Below, one piece after another: positions 9,429-18,333 of a stretch of 24,263 nt of DNA. Position 1 is the first letter of the stretch, and each line of letters opens with the position of its first letter. Source of the stretch: Acrasis kona (taxonomy: Eukaryota; Heterolobosea; Eutetramitea; Acrasida; Acrasidae); assembly GCA_026419775.2 (NCBI GenBank), contig JAOPGA020000041.1:1-24263 (forward strand), read 5' to 3'. The notes under the pieces are model-generated. The model worked only from the letters and a program-made list of their open reading frames with translations, was not told the origin of the DNA and made no database searches. Position numbers and translations under genes: made by a program.

Positions 9429-10574
9429 TTATTTTTCGCTTTTTTTAATCAAACCAAATTTCTTTGCTACAAAGAATCCTACTACGGAGGCACCTCCGAT
9501 GGCTAGTGCCCATTTGATAATCTTGTTGATTACTGGTTGTTCCTTGACCACCGCTACCTTCTTGTTGGCTACGATTGGTACGTGTGCTGGCGTTGGTAAT
9601 GGAATGGTTGATGCTGGACGAGGAGCGGCGACGGTTTGTTTCTTGGTTGCAACGTGTTCGGAATCAGAAGCGGATGCTTTTGATTTGATTTGTTCCAATA
9701 GAGTTTCGTCGGCCACTAGTAATTCGTTCAAGGTTTGTTGTAATAAATCTTGATGGTTGATCTTTGGTTCCTCCAATACTGCGTCCTCATTGATGTGAAT
9801 TTGCGATGGTTCCTCGACGGCTTCCATGGCCGCCACCTTCTTTTCTTCCTTGTGCTCGACCACCTTTGGTGCGACGACTATTTCGGGTTCATCTGCAGAG
9901 GCACCTTGGAACAAGACTGCTTGTAGTAACTTTGATGCGCCAGATGACACTGTGGAATTGTTTCTGATTAGAACGTGGTTCACGGCGTTGGCAGCCACTT
10001 CCTTCTCTAATGCTTCGTTGCGCTTGAGTTTTTGTTTAATGTCTTCTGCCTTGATGCTCTTTTCGTGGAGGCGAGTCTTGAGGATTTCTGGCTCGGCTGT
10101 GATCTCGACTACGTGGACGCTGTAACTATCGCCAAACTTTTCTTTGGCTTCCTTGACTACTTGGCGCGAAGCTAGGAACACCACCTTCTTCTTGTTGTCT
10201 AGGGCTTGTTGAACATCTTGGAGTCTGATTCCGTGCTCCGAGCCGTGATGAGAGGTCCAGTGGAAGACAAACTCCCCCTTCGATACCATACTAATGAAGG
10301 CCATCTTTGTGACATCTTCAAAGTCTTCTACATCTTCTGCAGTCTTTGCTTTTTGAATAACTCTCCTGGGGAAATGATATTCTTCGTCCTTTCCTATAAT
10401 CTTCTTGATTCTTTCAAATAATGTATGTTTTCCAGCACCAGCGGGACCTTTTTAAAATGTTGTTAACAAAAACCTGGTGCGATAAAAGTACTTACCTACT
10501 ATAAGGAAAAGTTTTCCTCTTAGCTTGAAGGCATATGATTCTTCAGCAGTTGTGATGTGTTCAAGGGTTGCCAT
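9429..10574 (-). CDS. PhnN/guanylate-kinase-like P-loop kinase with tail anchor
   Basis: Two exons, 10574-10496 and 10447-9429, around a 48-nt intron give 365 residues. The intron splits the P-loop, so the kinase motif appears only after splicing: GPAGAGKHT at 27-35. In PhnN (ribose 1,5-bisphosphate phosphokinase) the equivalent is GPSGAGKD(S/T). Further PhnN-like landmarks are FPRRVI, FVFHWTSHHGSEHGI (PhnN has F.LHW.AHGL.YGI) and a LID-like KTRLHEK...KQKLKRNE. The nucleotide substrate is uncertain; guanylate kinases are close relatives. Residues about 190-330 are Ala/Glu/Val-rich and probably disordered. A 19-residue hydrophobic segment (336-354) and the basic tail KKFGLIKKSEK follow, which is the layout of a tail-anchored protein of the mitochondrial outer membrane, peroxisome or ER. 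The kinase domain should then face the cytosol. Confidence 0.8.
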
Positions 10575-10782
10575 GTTGTAATTATGTGGTTGTTTGTTCT
10601 TTTTTGTAGAATAAAATTTAAGCTTCTATTTTTACGAACAGGAATTTACGCGGATATGTTCAGTTCCATTTCTTTCATTCAGGGACCATGCCTGACGAGT
10701 GTATTTATTTACATAATCTCTTAAAGATGCAATGATGATTATTGACACATACACAGAAACAAGTTAGTGATATTGACAAAGT

Positions 10783-12192
10783 TTATTTCTTCTTTCCAAA
10801 AAGTTTTTTGATCTTGCTACCAACACTCTTTGCTTTATTCTTGATGTTGTTTCCAAGCTTCTTGGAGCCATTCTTAATGTTGTTTCCAATCTTCTCGGCA
10901 CCATTCTTAATGTTTTTTCCAAGTTTCTTTGCACCATTCTTGGCAGCATTTGCCGCACTTTTGACTTTCTTTCCTGCATTGCTCAAAGTCTTACCCACTG
11001 TTTTGGCAATTTGTTTTGATGCTTCGAAGGCTGCCTTTCCAATCTTTTTTGTAGTCTCGATGCTCTTCTTCGCAGCTGCGAATACTTTTTTCACAGCCTT
11101 GCTAATTCCTTCGATGGCCTTCACGCTCAAACCTGAAATGTCCTTTCCGTTCAACATTTGACATGCGTAACCGCTGAATGGAGGAATACACTTGCAAGAT
11201 CCTTTGATGCATGCGCCTAGTAGATTACAATTACCAGTGTACATCATTGTCGATGGACAGCTGTATAGAGCTGAACGTGATGGATACTTGTTCCTCTTGA
11301 CTTTATTGAGTTCGTCCACAATCTCTAGACCATGACCTGTTCCGTACCAGTCGACACCTACAAAAGTGGGAATCTTGTTCCATGCTTGTCTGCACTTGTT
11401 GACGCTCTTTCTTAATACGTTTTGATCGTTGGCTACTTGTCCAATTTGAGGGTTTGAGATGATGTTGTGTTGGGATGTAAGGAAGTGGTTGAGTTCGTAC
11501 AAGCAGTTGTTTGTTTTACAATCGTTGGTCATGAGGTCACAATTGCCCAACTGGTTTGGATAATTGATGTCGTAGTGGTTACGGTTCATGTGTTGATTGA
11601 AGTTCAAGGCATACTTACTGGCGTAATGCTTCTTGTTTTGAAGAATTACAACTCTCTTGTTGGTTTCAATCATTTGGCGAAGAGTAGGGAAGGGGACGGT
11701 GTTGTCTGGTTTATAATATACAAGTTCTGCAATTCCGCTTCTCTCAAACATGCTATCAAGTACTTCGTGGTTATCAATATAGTTTTCAATGGCTAAGGAA
11801 ATGACTTCGTTTCTGTTCTTCTTCAACCACTTTGTTATTTCAACCAAAGAAGATTCAGCCTTCTCGGCACCTATTGGACAGACAGAGTGGCAGTAGTAGA
11901 TTTGGCTGGCTGCACTTTTCTTAAGGATTGTGTTCTCTAATCCCTTGTACAAATACACATCTAAATCTAATGACCTCACTCCTTCATTGAGCTGCTTCAT
12001 GATGGATCTGTGCTGATTTGGAATAACGTATTTGCCTAACACACTATACGCGTTGTGAGTTCTCAAATAAGCGACATTGTCGAATGTTCTGTCACAAAGC
12101 TCGGAGAATCCGTTACACTTGAGGTTGGCGTTGGCTAGGGCGAACAAAGAAAGGGCTACAAGTAAGCCGCAATAGCCAGCAGCAACCTTCAT
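10783..12192 (-). CDS. Secreted PI-PLC-X domain protein with EGF-like module and 11-mer cationic tail
   Basis: This is a single exon of 469 residues from the ATG at 12192. I chose that start because it gives a clean signal peptide (MKVAAGYCGLLVALSLFALA, 1-20); the open frame extends 41 codons further without such a feature. Residues 26-310 are a phosphatidylinositol-phospholipase-C-X-like TIM barrel: CNGFSELCDRTFDNVAYL, His46 in THNAYS, LDLDVY and His102 in CHSVCPIG correspond to the two catalytic histidines of the family. Residues 312-344 hold six cysteines spaced like an EGF module (C-x9-C-x5-C-x4-C-x-C-x8-C). From about 355 to the end the chain is Lys/Ala/Gly-rich and falls into ten 11-residue units, the last four nearly identical. 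Such a tail would form an amphipathic, membrane-binding helix (inference). The product is likely secreted and may act on lipids of prey or of the cell's own surface. Confidence 0.88.
   Translation of the reverse strand: MKVAAGYCGLLVALSLFALANANLKCNGFSELCDRTFDNVAYLRTHNAYSVLGKYVIPNQHRSIMKQLNEGVRSLDLDVYLYKGLENTILKKSAASQIYYCHSVCPIGAEKAESSLVEITKWLKKNRNEVISLAIENYIDNHEVLDSMFERSGIAELVYYKPDNTVPFPTLRQMIETNKRVVILQNKKHYASKYALNFNQHMNRNHYDINYPNQLGNCDLMTNDCKTNNCLYELNHFLTSQHNIISNPQIGQVANDQNVLRKSVNKCRQAWNKIPTFVGVDWYGTGHGLEIVDELNKVKRNKYPSRSALYSCPSTMMYTGNCNLLGACIKGSCKCIPPFSGYACQMLNGKDISGLSVKAIEGISKAVKKVFAAAKKSIETTKKIGKAAFEASKQIAKTVGKTLSNAGKKVKSAANAAKNGAKKLGKNIKNGAEKIGNNIKNGSKKLGNNIKNKAKSVGSKIKKLFGKKK
10801..10932 (-). 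repeat. Four 33-bp coding tandem repeats (11-residue units)
   Basis: Inside the PLC-like gene, residues 421-464 read AKKLGKNIKNG, AEKIGNNIKNG, SKKLGNNIKNK and AKSVGSKIKKL. The DNA repeats as well: CCATTCTTAATGTT recurs three times on the plus strand. More diverged units extend upstream to residue 355 (near 11130). Confidence 0.85.
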
Positions 12193-12664
12193 TAGTTTTT
12201 CAAAATTGATCTGTTCGTGGATTTGACAAGTTCGTATTGAAAGATGACAAATATTTAGGTTGCATCCCGATATTGCACAGCAACTTTTATGGTATATTAC
12301 CGTCGCAGATGTCAATCAACTAAAGATTCATCCTTATTCATTTATTAAAAATAGTTTAACAGCATTTATATCAAACTAAGTTAACTCCCGATATAAGAAT
12401 TTTTAAACATAACTAACTCCTAATTCTATATTTTAGTCGTGTGACACAATCAGAAAACAATAACTTTCTTGCTCACTTTAGCATACTATTCTCCAGTTCT
12501 TCTATGTCCCTGTTTACATTGCAATTTAAAAGTATTATCGAACTACGCTATTCACTCTGCAAAGTGACCAAACGATGATGAATTTTTTGTGGTTTTGAAA
12601 AAAGTTGACTATTGATTACAATGAGAAACTAATTGAACATTGAAATACACACAACTGAACAAAG
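12193..12664. promoter_or_regulatory. Divergent promoter region between the PLC-like and Fyv7-like genes
   Basis: These 472 bp are AT-rich and lie between two genes transcribed apart. The open frame of the PLC gene runs into it to 12315, but that part lacks features of a protein start. I see no RNA gene or clear repeat. Confidence 0.45.
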
Positions 12665-13173
12665 ATGGTAAAGGGGGACCAACTAGATAAATACTTGGGT
12701 GGCACAGATTCCCAATACAAGAACAAACTTGACAAGATAAAAAAGAGTAAAGATGATACATTTAGAATGAAAGCAAAATACAAAAATTATCTAAAAAAGA
12801 CTGGTGAGACCTACACAAATAATAATACAGAACTACCATCCGATGTATGTCTTGCTTTTTGATTATTTAATTCTCGTTTAGATTAAAATCTTGGGAGAAG
12901 AAGAACAAGTTGGAAAGAAGAGAAAAGTCAACACCAACCAACCAGACACCAACACAATCAAGAATTTCACCGAGGCAAAAGAATTGTACAAACAAAAACA
13001 AGAACAAATCAAACAAGACCAATTAGCACGCAAGCAACAAAAGAAGCAAGCCATCACCAAAATCAACGAAAGAGTACAAAAAAAGAATAGAATGAATCAA
13101 AAAACCAAAAAGGGGCCAACCAGTCATGAGAAACAAGATCAAGAACCTACTCGCTCAAATACAAAAAAATTAA
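12665..13173 (+). CDS. Fyv7/CCDC59-like rRNA-processing protein, with an apparent one-base frame break
   Basis: Exons 12665-12844 and 12882 onward flank a 37-nt intron. The protein is small, very rich in Lys, Gln and Glu, and helical, with a nuclear-type GKKRKV motif and a coiled-coil-like KELYKQKQEQIKQDQ. The identity comes from the end. In the starting frame the sequence reaches KTKKGPTSHEK. One frame over, the same DNA reads RGQPVMRNKIKNLLAQIQKN and a stop at 13171-13173; the (T/K)KGQP.M...I..LL..I ending is the signature of the Fyv7 rRNA-processing family. The shift happens at the A5G4 run 13107-13115. Using the signature frame the gene ends 6 bp before the opposing gene, whereas the other frame overlaps it to 13259. 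A sequencing or assembly error is most likely; a real mutation or +1 frameshifting is possible. Predicted length is about 156 residues. Confidence 0.65.
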
Positions 13174-13179
13174 ATTTAT

Positions 13180-14133
13180 TTACAAATCACTTTTTGTGTC
13201 CATGTGGTCTTCTCTACCAAATTCTTTATGATGGGGCCCAAAATCAACACGCGAAATGACAGCCGCCATTCCTTCCAAAGTAGTTAGCGGTGCTTGTTGG
13301 TCGCCTGCGTCAAAAAGTGATGTCTTGTTGCGATACGTAGAGCTCGTCTCTCTCAATCTCTTCTTCTTTTTGTCATAAGAGTCAACAAAAAATTGATCAT
13401 TGTATGAGATGAGATCCTGATACTTGATCTTCGGGGTGGATTCTAATGCGCTTCGTTGAGGATAGGGAGGGAAAAAGTTTGAATCGTATTGTTGTAATGG
13501 TTGCGATGGTTGATGATGTTGTGATGGATGCATTTCTGATGATGTTTGGTTGTTATGCCACGAGGGAGCTATAATGGATGATTCGCTCATGCGTCTTACA
13601 AATGGATTAGGTCTGGAAGTAGTCGAGTCAACATCATTGCCAACACTAGTTGCAAATTGCATGTTTAATATTTGATGTTGAATTTCACTGTACGTTGGTA
13701 ACTGGCTGGGTTGTTGACTATTGGTGACAGGTTGTTCAGCGTTATTGTGACTGATTAGGCCTGCTGGTAACGTGTGCCTGTTGCTCGACTTGTTGAATTG
13801 GTTGGGCTCTTGATGGTAATGTTCTTCTGTTATGCTGGCACGTCTTTCGCAGGGCTTGTAAAATGCCGACCTCTCGGATTGGTACAGTGAGGGTTTAACG
13901 GACAGGGGTGGCTTACCCATGTAATCGGGGAAAACATCATGTAATGGAGGCAGAATGGAATTTGATGATGGTTGTGGCTGTGGCTGTACAATTTGGGGCA
14001 ATATTTGCTTCTCGCCATTGGAAGCTCCAGGTGCATTATTAGCAAGTTCAGATAGTTTTTCATTGTTAGCAGCTGGTGAGGTGGAGCGACGGTACTTCCA
14101 TTTGAATACATTGAGCTTATTGGTATCTTTCAT
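13180..14133 (-). CDS. Disordered Gln/Ser/Pro-rich protein, unknown function
   Basis: This is a single exon of 317 residues that I do not recognise. It is almost entirely low in hydrophobic order and rich in Gln, Ser, Pro, Asn and His, so it is probably disordered, like many regulators or scaffolds. Three basic phosphorylation-type sites stand out: KYRRSTSP (near 13-20), ERRASIT (near 97-103) and VRRMSESS (near 176-183). Each resembles the RRx(S/T) consensus of cAMP-dependent kinase. A basic KKKKRLRE cluster near residue 258 may be a nuclear signal. The C-terminal part (YQDLISYNDQFFVDSYD, then TTLEGMAAVISRVDFG) is more structured in character and may be the conserved element. It is convergent with the Fyv7-like gene. 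Confidence 0.7.
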   Translation of the reverse strand: MKDTNKLNVFKWKYRRSTSPAANNEKLSELANNAPGASNGEKQILPQIVQPQPQPSSNSILPPLHDVFPDYMGKPPLSVKPSLYQSERSAFYKPCERRASITEEHYHQEPNQFNKSSNRHTLPAGLISHNNAEQPVTNSQQPSQLPTYSEIQHQILNMQFATSVGNDVDSTTSRPNPFVRRMSESSIIAPSWHNNQTSSEMHPSQHHQPSQPLQQYDSNFFPPYPQRSALESTPKIKYQDLISYNDQFFVDSYDKKKKRLRETSSTYRNKTSLFDAGDQQAPLTTLEGMAAVISRVDFGPHHKEFGREDHMDTKSDL

Positions 14134-14932
14134 GCTGTTGTATATATATATGTGTTAGTACAGTGCAATTTGTACAACAATGCGATGATGATCAAAGATT
14201 TGTGTGAGTTTTTTTATGGGTTATCTTTACCGAAATAGGATAGGATTATCCTATTCTTAGCAAGTTTACTAAATTTTCGGTTTGTTCTATAATAATAACA
14301 TGGTTCAGCCAAGGTAATTTCTTGTATAATAAGATGATATTGATTCATGTGACTGCTAACTATCTCGATGTACCATAACATCTTAAAGATCATCAGATAT
14401 TGGCTATTCTTAACTCAACCCTATTTATAAATAATAAAAAAGGTATAATAGCTTGCTTAAAAATAATTCAATATCTATTTTATTTGGTACCATAAATGAA
14501 ATCATCCGGTTATCCTGAATACCAAGCAATTTGTTTAAGGAATACTTAGCTGAACTAGTCACGTTGTTCATACATGCGCTCTCAACCCTGGAAATTTTTT
14601 GTGCACTTCTTCTTGTTCATTGCAACTGTTCAGCAAGCTTGAACTATCGACTATGAGCTATCAATTAATATATTAAACTTAGTTTATAGGATGAAGTTTA
14701 CTGATTGTATTACTTTTTAACAAGTAACTCTGTTCTCATAAGAATTCGAGTTATCGGCTAGTCAAGATTTTAGGTTACAAAAGTAAAGTATACGTGGCAT
14801 TATAAAGAACCTTAACCCTTGATTATTCATTAACCCTTTAATTTACTTGATGATAAAACACGTAACGTATGTTTTGTTGTTCTTGAAATTGTTGAACTTC
14901 GCGAAAATTTACTCAACCAAACAAACGAAAAA
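14134..14932. promoter_or_regulatory. Long divergent intergenic region before RPA2
   Basis: These 799 bp form one of the two longest gaps in the window and must hold two promoters. It contains a perfect 9-bp inverted repeat (14234-14255), a short TA run near 14142-14152, a TATAAAG at 14801-14807 about 130 bp before the RPA2 start, and two copies of TTAACCCTT at 14812-14820 and 14830-14838. I see no protein-like open frame and no tRNA or snoRNA that I can support. Confidence 0.45.
14234..14255. repeat. 9-bp inverted repeat with 4-nt loop
   Basis: AATAGGATA, then GGAT, then TATCCTATT: a perfect hairpin-capable repeat in the intergenic region. It could be a protein-binding site or chance in AT-rich DNA. 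Confidence 0.3.
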
Positions 14933-15771
14933 ATGGTAAGTTCACCACCAGCCATTCATATTGATTTTTAAGAGCTACGAAGACAGTGGCGGATTTGACA
15001 ACGACGATAACCAATCATCTCAAGTCCCTAAAAAGTACAGAGACAGAAATTTCGATGTACAGAACCTTATACCCATTTGTGTGATGCAAGCAGTTTATGC
15101 GGAAAATACCGCAGAGGACACCTTCAAGATTGAAAAAGTGGAAATAAACATGGTCTCGCTTGTTGGCAAGGTAGTCAGTGTTACTCCCAAAAACAACAGG
15201 ATCTCCTTCACAATCGAAGATGTCTCTGGAAAGATTGAGGTTAATTTAATATCGAAAATTAGAGAGGAAGTAGTGTAAGTAGAGCTTCTTCAATTATTTA
15301 ACAATCTTCAGTGAACACCAATATGTACGTATATATGGTTTCCTTCGTCGGTGGAAAGATCAAACCAACATTCTCGCCGTAAGCCTCAAGAAGGTAACAG
15401 ACTTCAATGAAATCACTTTCCATACCCTTGATGTCATTTATTCAACTCTGTACTTAAGAAAAGGACTTCTTCCCCAAGAGTCAACCAAATCAGCATATAC
15501 ACAAGCCAAAAAGAGCTCTTACCAGTCTCAACCATCGTCACAGTATGTAGCACCATCTACAAGCAACACATTAGATGATAAGGTCGTGGATAGCGTCAAG
15601 AACACCATATCGAATCTTTCCGAGAATTCAAGCACTGGAGTTAGAAAGAGGACGATTGTTGAATCATTGGCAGGACATTACAGTGAAGCAGAGGTCAAGG
15701 ATGCCATTGACAAACTGGTTGACAATGGAGATGTATATTGCACAGAAGAAGACTTTTTCAAGAGTAATTAA
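14933..15771 (+). CDS. RPA2: Replication protein A 32-kDa subunit (RPA2)
   Basis: Three exons are inferred: 14933-14935 (the ATG alone), 14973-15274 and 15312-15771, with two introns of exactly 37 nt; total 254 residues. The N-terminus (MSYEDSGGFDNDDNQSSQ) is Ser/Asp/Gly-rich like the phosphorylated tail of RPA2. The OB fold follows: LIPICVMQA, EDTFKIEKVEINMVSLVGKVVS, FTIEDVSGKIEV, then EHQYVRIYGFLRRW and ITFHTLDVIY. Human RPA2 shows the same order (YVKVAGHLRSF..., FTTHILEVI). The C-terminal winged helix (about 190-254) includes RKRTIVESLAGHYSEAEVKDAIDKLVDNGDVYCTEEDFF. RPA binds single-stranded DNA as a heterotrimer in replication and repair. Stop and AATAAA-like signals come 35 bp before the opposing gene's stop. 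Confidence 0.93.
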
Positions 15772-15806
15772 TAATAAAAAACACTTTTTACAATCAATGA
15801 ATGTTA

Positions 15807-17217
15807 TTAGTTGTCTGATCCGCCTGACGACTCAGTCTCAAGGGTCTCTTCATGTATCTCTAACGGTTGACTCCTGGTGATGAAAAAGGCGCGTATACCC
15901 ATCTCGTCGCAGAAAGTGTTACCTATAAGAATTACAAAGACCAAATAATATACAACAGTATAAGCAAATACAAAGTATCCCAATAGTCTTGGATCGATAA
16001 CAGATTTTGAGGAAATATTGAAAATCATAAGGTTGACCAGATGAACAATAACACCAACAAGACTAAACACGAACTGAGAGGCAAATCTTGGGAACACTTG
16101 GTAAGTCACTCTGGAGACATTCAAAGTAGTTAAAAATACACCAAACACCACACCACACGTATATGTGTACCACATAAAGTCTCTTTCTAGGAGGTTTGAA
16201 TAACTGATGACCGTCCCATCACTCAATGCTTCATGTTCATTAATCTTTGCACAGTACGCTAATATGATCCAGGAGAAGAAAATAAAAGTCATTAAACACA
16301 ATGGTAACAAATCAGTCAATGCACTTAAAAGTTGTCTTCCTGGATTCGCTCTAAACTCATCTCCTAATTGAGGTTCTTCTTCCAACTGGTTCCTTCTTGT
16401 TCTTGTTCTTGTTGTTTTAAAGTGGCTATAAATGCTCCACGAACATTTTATTACGGCACCTACTGCATTTGCTCCCACGATGAAAACTAAAGCGTCACCT
16501 ATCGTGATGCCATATAGCATTTCGGTGGTCCAGACGCCACCTCCGTGTGGATACTTGCCAGGAGCGATTAAGCATGAAAAAAATGCAATAATGAACATTA
16601 GTATGATGGCAACCTGCGCGTCGCAAGGACCGATGTATCCCATGTAAAATGTACCGGTGTGGTAGTGTTCCCAATGGGCGGTAAAGAAACCGAACCAATA
16701 AACGGCTAAAACACTACAAATGTAGAATGGGCTTTTGTTGAGTGGGGTTACTCCACAGGTAGCACAAAGGCATAAAATAAATATAGTGAGGCAAATGGCA
16801 TCAACTCCGTGGTCAAATATTTCGCCCAAAGGTGACGATGAACCTATAACCTGTGAATACAAAATACACAAATAAATTACCCGTTCTTCTTGCTTGCTTT
16901 CCATCACTTCCGTCCAATGTTTGGTACAAAAACATCAGTATTGGTATAACAATTAATATCCATAGCGAGTAATACGTTACCATCGGGTAGGCGATCCACA
17001 ATAAAACCCCCACTATTACCATGCAAACAAAACCCATCAGGGTTATAGTGTTAGGTGCCAGCCACTCTGGATATAAGTTGTTAGTAACAAAATTCCAAAA
17101 CGGATTCAGGATATATTTCTCTCCGATCGATACATTATCTACAGAGAATTTGTAGTGCGTTCTCGTTCGCAATTCTCTTCTCCCCTGCGCTCCAACGTAA
17201 TCAAATAAAGAAGACAT
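15807..17217 (-). CDS. Ethanolamine/choline phosphotransferase (CDP-alcohol phosphotransferase)
   Basis: Two exons, 17217-16881 and 16843-15807, around a 37-nt intron give 457 residues. The intron cuts the active site: after splicing the CDP-alcohol phosphotransferase signature DG-x2-AR-x8-G-x3-D-x3-D is perfect, with Asp105, Gly106, Ala109, Arg110, Gly119, Asp123 and Asp127. The start at 17217 (MSSLFDYVGAQGRREL) was chosen over upstream codons because LNPFWNFV...EWLAPNTITL then sits at the usual distance. About ten hydrophobic segments place it in the ER or Golgi membrane. It transfers phosphoethanolamine or phosphocholine from the CDP form to diacylglycerol, the last step of the Kennedy pathway. 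Headgroup preference cannot be told by eye. A short basic, Arg-rich cytosolic loop (TTRTRTRRNQ) and an acidic tail are additions. Confidence 0.93.
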
Positions 17218-17397
17218 GTTGGTTATTGTTGTATATTTTTTTTCAACTTTCCGCACGATCAAGCGGATTGTATCCGACATCAAATAAAAACCGCACGCAG
17301 GTTCGAAGAGAGAAACCTACACGGATTGACACCAATTATGACAAAAACATCAAGAAAACAAGAAGGGACAAAAGTAAAAAAAATGAGAATGTTAACT

Positions 17398-18333
17398 TTA
17401 TAGATGGGTTGTTGTGCTAGTGGTTGGATGTTGTGGCATGTCTGATTCTCTGTTCTTGATGGTTTGCTTGCGCCTTCTCATTTCAAGGTAATTGTTTGCG
17501 TCATTATCATTCTCGCTAACCGACTTTGGCAACAAATTTCCAACCTTGAACGATGTCTTCCTGCTGTCCTGCGTATTTGCTCTGACCAATGTTTTCTTCG
17601 TCCTGTCTATGGTTTTGATAAGTTCTTTGAACAAATCCTCAACGGTGTTCTGTTTCTTGAGCCCACTTACTTCCAAGTAGGGACAATTCATGGAGTCTGC
17701 TAACTTTAGACCATCGACAACTGTGACCTGCCTCTCGGAAAGATCAACATCACATTTTGTGGCGCCTAACAAAAATGGTATTTTGGAAGTCCCTTGAGGT
17801 ATGGTTGGAGAGGATGGATCTCTTGGGGAGTTGCTCTTTCGTGGGGTTTGAACGCTGCTGCTTGTTGTTGCGGATGATGTTGGGCTGTCCATTGAGGTTG
17901 GAGTGGAGGGGTTGTTGGAGGAACTCTGGTTGTTGAGCCATTGTGACCGCACATCAGAATGGGTAGGGTCTTTGATTTGTAGAATTTTCTTATAATACAT
18001 CTTCGCTCTTTCGATGGAAAATTTGTTGGTGACATCATACAAAATTACGTAGCCTTCTGCCGTTTGAATGGACTTTTGTTCACTAGTTGTTAGGCCAGTA
18101 TCGAAGAAGGTTTCCAGTGATAGCTCATACATTCGACCCGAAAACTCCACATTAATTATGTCTTGTGCGTTTTAAAAGCCGTTAGATGCAAAATACTTAC
18201 ATTTGCTCTTTATGCCATTGGATTCCATGCGGCCATCGAAGATATCCACAGCTTGTTTTACAAGAGTGTTTTTGCCAACTAAACTCCCACCCATTATAAC
18301 AATATTCCACTGGATTGGTACCGTGGTCGCCAT
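17398..18333 (-). CDS. Ras-superfamily protein with degenerate GTP-binding motifs
   Basis: Exons 18333-18201 and 18161-17398 around a 39-nt intron give 298 residues. The fold is Ras-like: strand IVIMGG, P-loop GGSLVGKNT (15-23), EFSGRMYELSLETFFDTG, AEGYVILYDVTNKFSIERAKMYYKKI, FLLGATKCDV and a final YLEVSG...VEDLFKELI. The motifs deviate: Asn22 sits where Ras has Ser17, DTGLT replaces DTAGQ (Leu for Gly60, Thr for Gln61), TKCD replaces NKCD and SGLK stands near SAK. About 60 residues of Ser/Pro/Thr/Asn-rich sequence are inserted before the TKCD strand. There is no CaaX box; the tail is Thr-rich and ends HL. TKxD also occurs in Tem1/Spg1 GTPases. I infer weak or absent GTP cycling, with a scaffold or regulator role possible. 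The start lies 59 bp from that of the divergent gene. Confidence 0.82.

Noticed and set aside
10801-10932. Evenly spaced 33-bp repeats that could suggest a CRISPR array
   Set aside because: The repeats are contiguous with no unique spacers, lie within a coding frame and encode the 11-residue units of the PLC-like tail.
12193-12315. N-terminal extension of the PLC-like gene (41 codons upstream of the chosen start)
   Set aside because: The extension would bury the signal peptide and has no protein-like feature.
14185-14191. ATGATGA resembling a C box of a C/D snoRNA
   Set aside because: No CTGA D box with flanking complementary ends follows within a normal snoRNA length.
17300-17308. GGTTCGAAG resembling a tRNA T-loop
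   Set aside because: No matching acceptor stem, D-arm or anticodon arm could be formed upstream.
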